A stretch of DNA of 22,694 nt. It comes from Dictyocoela muelleri. Its lineage: Eukaryota > Microsporidia. Position numbers and translations under genes: made by a program. A model generated the notes under the pieces. It had not been told where the DNA came from. It made no database searches and saw only the letters and a list, made by a program, of their open reading frames with translations. The stretch spans positions 1 through 22,694 of the forward strand of contig SDVU01000076.1 in assembly GCA_016256075.1 (NCBI GenBank), read 5' to 3'. Below, in pieces: positions 16,714-22,694 of the stretch; positions within the stretch are counted from its first letter, which is position 1, and every line of letters begins with the position of its first letter.

Positions 16714-17505
16714 TCTTGGCACTTGCTATGTTAAACAGCGCGCTGGAGACTTTGACTGAAAAAAGCTATCGAGAATTCGATTTCATATTTGGAAATATAT
16801 CGGAAGTTTATAATTGGAAATATATTTTGAGCCGTTATAATTATTTTAGAATGTCATATTATAAGATTATGGACGAGGTACAAGTTCCTATAAAATTACA
16901 TCTAAAATGATTATAACATCCTAAAAAAATATATGTCCAATTATAAACTTTCGATTTATTTCATATATATATTAAATGTTGACAAAATTCATAGCTGCCA
17001 ACCCGGGGAGTTAGATCCTACCGTGGTCTGTGACTTTTGGTTTTTGGCGTTCCTATAATACGTCACTTCCCAAGCTACTCAGAAGCCCAGCTGTATACGC
17101 GATCTTCGTTTTATCAATGACTCAGCAGATACAGGTAATTAGTGGCTTTTCATGAATTTTTATTTTTTACTACTTTTTACCTAGATGCGGCGCCGCACTC
17201 ATCACCACACCTAGGAGAGTCATTTCTGCTTCATTGTCATATTAGACCAAGTCTGAATCAGCTATACTACACTGGAACAACTGTATATTATACTATAAAT
17301 ATATAGTTATGACCGCTTAATTTCAACCCCTCATTATTTATTAAAGAGAGACGTCAGCGATTTTCGAACCACAATACTTAAATTTTACATTAAAGAGTGT
17401 TTACCACTGAGCTATCTTACCTTCCGATATATTTCCAAATATGAAATCGGCATCTCGAAAGCTTCTCTCAGTAAAGGTCTCTAGCACGCTATTTTACATA
17501 CCAAG
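16714..17505. mobile_element. Foldback element split by SINE copy 4
   Basis: The left arm (16714 to about 16868) matches the right arm (17505 to 17424, resuming at about 16958 to 16872) in inverse. Shared words include CTTGG, TATGT, AGCG(C/T)GCT, GAGAC, GATTTCATATTTGGAAATAT and GTTTATAATTGGA. The SINE lies in the right arm exactly where the left arm reads ATCGGAAG then TTTATAATTGG. Without it the element would be about 330 bp with arms near 150. The left arm is open in one frame and its differences from the right arm partly preserve residues (NSALETLTEKSYRE against NSVLETFTERSFRD), so the arm may derive from coding sequence of unknown origin. Confidence 0.7.
16962..17423 (-). mobile_element. 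tRNA-headed SINE, copy 4, near full length
   Basis: Minus-strand copy. The 5' head reads GTAAGATAGCTCAGTGGT at 17422-17405. Box B is damaged (GGTTCGAAAATCG). The body, the CTGCTGAGTC segment and the tail TCAACATTTAATATATAT are present. ATCGGAAG at its 5' edge and ATCGAAAG beyond its 3' TA tail form a candidate 8-base target duplication, confirmed by the single ATCGGAAG in the other foldback arm. Confidence 0.85.
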
Positions 17506-17514
17506 GGTTGTGTT

Positions 17515-17765
17515 TTCCCTGGTTATCGCTAGGGGCTGCTAAACAATTAATAAAGGATCTATATTTAAAATGCATGTTTATTTTTTACGAATTCTTATAT
17601 AGTTTTAACTACCAATAAGAATTCGTTTCATCTTTTCTATCAAACATCCAATGAAATACCTCGATAGATATTCTTATCTATCTCAAACATATTTGAACAT
17701 AGAATAACCAATCAACTTAGGCACCACAAATAACACATATACCAACTAGATATACCTTATAACAC
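17515..17765 (-). mobile_element. Possible solo LTR remnant
   Basis: Read on the minus strand, the segment begins TGTTATAAGG, contains TATATAAG and then AATAAA at plausible spacing, and ends near GGGAAAACACA, giving TG...CA borders. It has a balanced base mix unlike the surrounding filler. It also contains CGAATTCTTAT paired with ATAAGAATTCG (17588-17598 with 17615-17625). No second LTR, primer site or target duplication was established, so the call is tentative. An old fragment if real. Confidence 0.28.
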
Positions 17766-17776
17766 TACATATTTAT

Positions 17777-17797
17777 GGATGCAAGCATATTGCATCC
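17777..17797. repeat. GGATGCAA / TTGCATCC hairpin
   Basis: Perfect 8-base arms around GCATA, just outside the possible LTR remnant. Confidence 0.7.
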
Positions 17798-17799
17798 AA

Positions 17800-18236
17800 C
17801 ACTAAGTACCGTTTTTTTCATTAATAATTATTTTTTTTTCAAACCATGTGTATTTATGATGAAAATAAACCATTTTATAAGAAAAATCCATGAGTTTGCC
17901 TAAAAATAGTTTTCACCCAGTTTGGAAAAGCCGATTTAATTTTTTTTTCATCAAAAATAGAAATTTCCACTTAAGGCGTAATTTTTATTTTAGATAATAA
18001 AATTTCAAAAAAATTGAAAATCAAATATAGTTTAATTACTTATGTTATTCTTAAAAGTAATGTATTACTCTACATTCTTTTCTTCACGCAGAAAATCGGC
18101 TTTAAAAATAAGAAAACTTTCCAAATTTGTTCAACAATATATTTGATATAATAATTATGGCAGCAAAAGTCGCGACATGTGAACCCCAACTACCAATTTA
18201 CTTTTATTTATTTAATTTTTTAATTTTTCGAACAAA
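17800..18236. repeat. A+T-rich stretch with one inverted repeat
   Basis: The left AGTTTGGAAAAGCCGATTT (17919-17937) is mirrored by AAATCGGCTTT (18093-18103) and CTTTCCAAATT (18117-18127), with extra bases between the two blocks on the right. This suggests a worn MITE of about 210 bp. No gene was seen. Confidence 0.45.
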
Positions 18237-18443
18237 TTGTCATGCGAGAGTGTTACATATATGCGTGGAGCGTTACATTCGCGAGAAGCGCAATTAAATC
18301 ATATTAAAGAAGCATTACAAAATACAAGTAATGAAATTACATCACATGTTGCACATATTCTAAATCTAAATACATCAATTACTAAAGTTTACATGTATTA
18401 TAACCATATTTATCCCACATCGAAATTTAATACCTATAAATAA
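18237..18443 (+). other. Short coding-like segment, unrecognised
   Basis: An open plus-strand stretch with helix-like composition (REAQLNHIKEALQNTSNEI), without an ATG at its start or a CCC context. Codon use looks less A+T-driven than the flanks. It may be a fragment of the neighbouring fossil element or of a lost gene; no family is recognised. Confidence 0.22.
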
Positions 18444-19118
18444 TACCATAAATCTCATTCGATATTCAAACATACTTTGCTAACAATATAATACTTTTCA
18501 TTAAAAAAATTATAATTATCGCGTTTATAAAAATTTCAGGTTTATGTCTGAATTTTCTTGTCTTGAAAAATTAGCCCTCTGTTGATGTGATATTGTGTTA
18601 TAAAAGATGAAGACGTGTATAAAATTATTTTAAGTATAGAAAAAATAATTTAAAAAAACAAAGATCTTCATAAAAACCAAGATGAATTAAAAGGACCAAG
18701 CAATTTTTTATATAACGATAATATAAATTTTTTTTAGACAAGTATAAGTTTAAACGAAGTAATCTGTTATCAATATTTATTAAAGATAAAAAAGATCGTT
18801 ACTTCTGATTTTATAATACACCATTTAGGAATGAATAAATCTGAGCATTCTTTCAATTCATATATTAGCGAAAAAAAAGATAAGCTTCTCGTGAGGCAAT
18901 TAAGGAATGCTTTAAATGTTCAGAAACCCATCCTTTAAAACAAAAAAAAACAATTGAACATTTAAAATCCAAAAGTCTAGAGAACAATATCAAATTGATT
19001 GTATAGATTTATACAAATATGAAACTTATAATAGAGAGTAAATTCATTTTAAACATTATTGATGTCTACTCACAATTTTGCAGGGCCTGACTATTTAGTA
19101 TAAAAAGCCTGTTACTAT

Positions 19119-19127
19119 TATAAAAAA
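19119..19127. repeat. Candidate left target duplication of Merlin element 2
   Basis: TATAAAAAA here and CACAAAAAA at 20515-20523 agree at seven of nine positions, directly outside the GGGTCTA/TAGACCC ends. Confidence 0.45.
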
Positions 19128-20514
19128 GGGTCTATTAAAAAAACGAGTGGGGGTAAAAAATAATAGAATGTGTTTAAAATAAACGGGGTGTGCAAAAATA
19201 ACGGTGTTTTTTTAAAATAACGAGGTGTTATTGAGATAACGGGAAGATTGACCAATATTTTTATATTTTAAATTTTTTTTAAATAAACTATCCTTATATG
19301 TTTTCGAGTTTCTTTTGATAACAGATTAAAAAACAACGAGCTCACACCCGAAATAGTTATTTAAATATACAAAGAAACTTTGATTCTAAAATGTCGGGAT
19401 TTTAGGATTTGTAGAAATCTATTTTCAATTCAAAAAGACACGTCTAAATCTTCAGCGTTCGGTATTTTTGCAGTTCATGCAAAAAATACACCGAATTAAG
19501 AATTTACACACCGTTTTCCCAATTTTGTGCCAAAATAATAGAAATATTAAGGGTAATATGTTTATCTGCGGAATCATTTTCAAATGAAAAAATGATCGAA
19601 TAACTTTATTTGATTAAAAAACCTACCATTTCAAAAATAATAACATAATAACGTAATATTTACATATATATATACTGAGTACCTTATGAAATCATTAACC
19701 TTGAGGTGCCGATTAGAAGTTGAAAAAACACTATTAGCAAGACGGAAACATAAAAGAGGACGTTTCGTGAAACAGCATTGGTTTTTTAGAATCATTAAAA
19801 GATATGGTGGTCGTTTTTTTATTAAAGAATGTGAATAAGAGAGGCACGCTAACACTTAGACAAGTTATAAGAGATTGGATTTCTGAAAATGCTACTGTTT
19901 ATAGTGATCAATAGGAAGCATATGAATAAATATTTAGAGAATCCAAAACCGAATATCGTCATCAAATGTCAATAATAGTGAAAACATCTAAACCCTGAGA
20001 ATACGGATGTTCATACGCAAGACATTGAAAGTTTATATTCATCTTTAAAAAGGTTTTACAAGATCACGAAATTTAAATAATAGAGAAAGAGTTTCAATTT
20101 ATATTTACGAGTTTACATTCAGAAAGTATCATAAAAATAAAACTCATAAAGATTTATTTCTAATTTTAGTAACATTGGTATTTGAAGTCCAATAGAAAAT
20201 ATTAATAATATAAGTTAAATTTTTTTAATTATGTAATCTTTTATTTTAGAATATAAATTTAAACACTATATTGAATAATTTCGAATTAATAAAAATTTGA
20301 TTATTTTTTAAATAATTTTTTAGATATCATTAAAAATTTTGATGTTTTTATGTTAGTTTAAAAATAAAAAATACGAAAAATATAATCATAAAAATATTGA
20401 TTTAAATATAATTTTAAATAAAAAAATATTGAACCCCTCGTTATTTTCACAATCCTCCCGTTATTTTAAAAACCCATTTTATTTTTTTTAAACTCTCGTT
20501 ATTTATCTAGACCC
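19128..20514 (+). mobile_element. Merlin (ISXO2/IS1595-like) DNA transposon 2
   Basis: A 1387-bp element ending in GGGTCTA and TAGACCC, with inverted ends of about 130 bases. The ends are built from repeated AAATAACG(G/A)GG words (left near 19170-19245, inverted right near 20430-20505). They are unlike the ends of Merlin element 1, so this is a different family. It carries one plus-strand transposase relic and sits inside the fossil integrase element, so it is the younger of the two. Confidence 0.75.
19310..20200 (+). pseudogene. Merlin/ISXO2-like transposase 2, broken
   Basis: Recognisable blocks in order are an N-terminal zinc-ribbon-like region with frame changes (SGFRICRNLFSIQ-like peptide, 19390-19430), then LEVEKTLLARRKHKRGRF near 19710-19770, which matches the family 'VEIDETLLARRKxxRGR' block but has the catalytic Asp-Glu changed to Glu-Lys. 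IRDWISENATVYSDQ follows (19870-19912), with the second Asp and a stop in place of Trp. DVHTQDIESLYSSLKRF (20008-20058) is the strong 'VHTQxIEsxW' C-terminal signature. FTFRKYHKNKTHKDLF is the final helix. Several stops and frame shifts make it inactive. Confidence 0.78.
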
Positions 20515-21231
20515 CACAAAAAATAGTAAATTTTTTTATTTATATGGATTTCTCTAAATACTTCATTGTGATAACGGTCTTGAATTAAAAAATGATTTAA
20601 TCGACGATTTTTGTTTAGAAAATATAATATTTAGAGTGCATAGACGACCAAGACACACACGATCAAATAGGAAAATTAAAAGAGCCACTAAACAATAAAT
20701 AGTGGTTCGGGGAGATTTTTGTTCAAATATTACAGCGTAGTGGATTAAATTATTTTAGAAAATTAAATATGATTAAATAAAACCATACATTCAGAAAATA
20801 AAAAAAACACCATTCGAACTTTTTTTAAAACGAAAGGATTTCATAGTATTATATTCATGCGAGAAGTGATGATAGTGTTGATTTAATAATAGATGATCAA
20901 TTATATTCGAAAAGAATGTAAATAAATTCACCTGATGTTATTGAGATATAAATCTCGGAAATTTAAGATAATGTGTTAATGAAAAAATATTATGATTTTA
21001 ATATAAAAACCAATAGTAAAAAAAATCTTTTTATGAATATTTATTCAGAGTTGTTTAGGAAATATATGTAAGGGAATTTAAAATGTTAAAATAGGTGATA
21101 TTCAAAAAAGTTACTTATATTCACAGTTCAAAAAATAAATTAGTTTCAATTGAGTATAAACCAATATAACTTTTTTCTTTTTAAATCATTAATAAAAAGA
21201 ATAGAATATTAAGAACTGTGGCGATCCAAGG

Positions 21232-21243
21232 TCGAAATTTCGA
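21232..21243. repeat. TCGAAATTTCGA palindrome
   Basis: Perfect 12-base palindrome just past the fossil integrase element. It may be a border or a chance site. Confidence 0.6.
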
Positions 21244-21312
21244 ACGGCAACTACTCTTTGTTTTCAATTACAAGTACAAATTGTTATATCTAATAATTTA
21301 CATGCAAACAGC

Positions 21313-21435
21313 GCACAATGCCTTTCGGCCACGCGTAACATTATGCGAACAGCGAAAGGTTTTTTAGCCCTGCCGGAAAATGAAGATAGCATTTTCCCTG
21401 AGTTTTTAACGCCATTTTCTCGGAAAAAAGCCGGT
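21313..21435. repeat. GC-rich hairpin cluster
   Basis: CCTTTCG (21321-21327) pairs with CGAAAGG (21353-21359), and GGAAAATG (21375-21382) pairs with CATTTTCC (21390-21397). CATTTTCTCGG and GCCGG follow. This island has CpG-containing words in an otherwise very A+T-rich area and resembles the hairpin-built ends at 1221, 5978 and 8771. Confidence 0.65.
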
Positions 21436-21465
21436 AAATTTTGAAATCAAAAAAAATAATAAAAA

Positions 21466-21619
21466 ATAAATATAATTTTGAAATTATATAAATTTAAAGG
21501 TTAAAAGTGTATATATTAATTTATTGTGAATCTAGAATATTCATATTTACTATTTATACTTTTATATATATATATACATTTTAAACCTTTAAATTTATAC
21601 ATTTCAAAATTATATTTTT
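21466..21619. repeat. Inverted repeat with about 45-base arms
   Basis: TATAATTTTGAAATTATATA with AATTTAAAGGTT on the left is mirrored by AACCTTTAAATT with TATACATTTCAAAATTATA on the right. It ends seven bases before SINE copy 6. Confidence 0.75.
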
Positions 21620-21625
21620 TATAGG

Positions 21626-21780
21626 GCCAGATAGCTCAGTTTTAAAGACTCTTAAATGTAAAATTTAAGTATTGAGGTTCAAATACAGCCGACTCACTCT
21701 TTAATAAATAATTTGGGATGTCATTAATCGGTCAAAAACTATCGAAATATACTATTAATATGCAGATTCTTCAGGGTGGC
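21626..21780 (+). mobile_element. tRNA-headed SINE, copy 6, 5' fragment
   Basis: GCCAGATAGCTCAGT at the start matches the inferred SINE 5' end exactly. Box B is decayed (GGTTCAAATAC). Similarity runs through the AATAAATAAT and TTAATCGGTCAAAAACTAT words and stops at CAGGGTGG, where unrelated GC-rich sequence begins. It is 3'-incomplete, so it was probably cut by a later event. Confidence 0.78.
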
Positions 21781-22039
21781 GTTTTATAGGGTGGCGCGAA
21801 AACTCACCACTATTTTTTTAATGTAAAATTATATCAATTACATATTTTAAACATAAATATTGGATTATTACGTTTTCCGACACTATATCTATAAAATTTT
21901 TAGGAAAAATACCAAATATAGAGATGCCAAAGTATAATAAAAATTTACTTATATTGTTTAGTATACATATTTTAGAAACATTTTTTTTAAAAAATTTATG
22001 AGTAGTCTTATATGAAAACTGATTTCCAAAATATGTATA
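21781..22039. other. GC-rich element end, then A+T-rich spacer
   Basis: GTGGCGCGAAAACTCACCAC (about 21791-21810) shares the CGAAAACTC core with the 605-bp element at 8232-8836 and may be an end of a relative. The minus-strand open frame at 22078-21818 runs through the pogo end and is not accepted as a gene. Confidence 0.4.
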
Positions 22040-22041
22040 TA

Positions 22042-22694
22042 CAGTCAAATCATAATATAACGAAGATAAAAAATTCAAAAAAAAACGTTTTCGTTATAAA
22101 AAGATAAAGTTTTTTTTGATTTTTTTTTAAAATTCTTACTTCTTTTTTATTAGAAAATCTGTTATTTTTAACACACCTCATTTTTTTGTGCAAATAAAGA
22201 ATTTCCTTTATGTCATATATTTTTTACAGTCCATATTTATTATTCTGCATAAAATATTTCTACAATATTTTGGCGATCCATTAGCTTTGTAGAATGTTAT
22301 GTGATTGTTTCGGGATTCATTTATATTCTCGTCATCACTATCAATATTTACTATATCTTCATTTAAATCATAATTATCATTTAAATTAAGTAAAAAATCA
22401 TCATCGCGTGTATCTTTTTCGTCATAAACAGGAAAATCAACATTTTCATTTTTATTTTTTTCAAAATTCGGAATTATTTCTGTTTCATTTAACACATTAT
22501 TGATTCCTCCTTTGAAGCATTTCACAGTTGTATCGGAATTAACATTATTCCAGCTTTGATAAATGAGGGAGAGGGAATCAGCAAATTTGAATTTTTTTAT
22601 AAGAGACTAGTATTATAAATTATTATTTGCTTCTGAATACATTAATCCAATTTCTCTTGTAAAATATTTTTTGTAAGTGTTTTCAAAAGATCTG
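22042..22694 (-). mobile_element. pogo/Tigger-type transposon 2, cut by the window edge
   Basis: Begins CAGTCAAATCATAATATAAC after TA (22040-22041), a typical Tigger-like terminus, with AACGTTTTCGTTAT inside (22083-22096). The transposase 3' part is read on the minus strand. The other end lies to the right of the window. Confidence 0.68.
22208..22570 (-). CDS. pogo/Tigger transposase, C-terminal part
   Basis: SWNNVNSDTTVKCFKGGI, encoded at about 22556-22503, matches the conserved end of the DDE_1 domain in pogo, jerky and CENP-B-like transposases ('aWxxVtxxTIxNCFrkaGf'). After it, an open stretch of about 95 residues is strongly acidic (DDDFLLNLNDNYDLNEDIVN and more) and ends in a Lys- and Cys-containing tail at 22208. 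An acidic C-terminal tail is common in this family. This part is open, unlike the transposase at 4560-6692, so this copy may be younger. The frame must continue upstream beyond 22570, but reading further it becomes doubtful. Partial. Confidence 0.6.
   Translation of the reverse strand, partial: SLIYQSWNNVNSDTTVKCFKGGINNVLNETEIIPNFEKNKNENVDFPVYDEKDTRDDDFLLNLNDNYDLNEDIVNIDSDDENINESRNNHITFYKANGSPKYCRNILCRIINMDCKKYMT

Larger units (their letters stand above)
18560..21200 (+). mobile_element. Fossil integrase-bearing element (LTR- or Polinton-type integrase), split by Merlin 2
   Basis: Plus-strand relic of a retrovirus-type integrase (rve superfamily). Parts seen are an HH-CC-like zinc-binding N-terminal region (about 18820-18950), the beginning of the catalytic core with a typical ILNIIDVYS block (about 19050-19075), the core's second half with a CDNG-type block and an RPRH-type stretch (about 20570-20670), and a possible C-terminal region to about 21200. 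A Merlin element (19128-20514) lies within the core. It is clearly broken, with many breaks, and looks old. No LTRs, capsid gene or polymerase were identified, so whether it came from an LTR retroelement or a Polinton-like element is open. Confidence 0.6.

Noticed and set aside
19631-19855. Minus-strand open frame of 74 codons
   Set aside because: It is antisense to the Merlin 2 transposase, which has clear family blocks on the plus strand.
21818-22078. Minus-strand open frame of 86 codons with hydrophobic stretches
   Set aside because: It runs through the pogo 2 terminus and has the composition of A+T-rich noise, with no motif or start context.

Overview
This is A+T-rich, gene-poor eukaryotic DNA. 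It has two short uninterrupted host-type genes, and most of the rest is worn, nested mobile elements. A microsporidian with a large, repeat-filled genome is the best guess. Three independent protein starts (GNAT gene at 1714, dUTPase-like gene at 13586, Merlin transposase at 3891 on the minus strand) all carry C(C)CTTATG, with C bases just ahead of the ATG as described for microsporidia. The genes are short and no introns are visible. Merlin/ISXO2, pogo, Tc1 and Mutator relics fit the same guess. The organism call is inference.

Layout. 1-1260: Mutator-like (MULE) transposase relic and its hairpin end. 1440-1665: 'TATAACTCTA' repeats. 1714-2115: GNAT acetyltransferase. 2251-2720: SINE copy 1. 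2831-3970: Merlin element with 21-bp inverted ends and a perfect 8-bp target duplication. 4363-6853: pogo/Tigger element split by a 551-bp inverted-end element that sits between 79-bp direct repeats. About 7340-10712: Tc1/mariner transposase in three pieces, split by SINE copy 2, by a 1.5-kb foldback (itself hit by a 605-bp Mutator-type element), by a stretch holding three direct repeats, and by a possible MULE fragment. 11118-12512: element with about 200-bp inverted ends. 12530-12880: long near-perfect palindrome. 13051-13300: SINE copy 5. 13586-13927: dUTPase-like gene. 14104-14135: SINE tail. 14260-14625: foldback. 14855-15324: SINE copy 3. 15555-16290: element with 27-bp repeat arrays at both ends. 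16714-17505: foldback split by SINE copy 4. 18560-21200: fossil integrase-bearing element, split by a second Merlin element (19128-20514). 21300-21815: GC hairpins, an inverted repeat and SINE copy 6. 22042 to the right edge: second pogo element.

How it fits together. The two genes do not form an operon and have no evident functional link. The GNAT looks complete. The dUTPase-like protein keeps the fold motifs but lacks the catalytic Asp segment and the C-terminal P-loop motif, so it is probably not an ordinary dUTPase. The mobile elements give a relative time series. Tc1, pogo, the integrase element and some foldbacks are older; SINEs, Merlin elements and small inverted-end elements landed in them later.

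The most interesting items are: (1) a tRNA-headed SINE family of about 460 bp with seven copies or fragments, a GNRA-capped hairpin, a 3' terminal hairpin and a weak hammerhead-like core; (2) the apparently catalytically dead dUTPase; (3) a 79-bp direct duplication flanking an inverted-end element; (4) several unrelated inverted-repeat elements with GC-rich hairpin termini; (5) nested insertions whose empty sites can be read inside the window. All identities come from reading motifs by eye; no searches were run.
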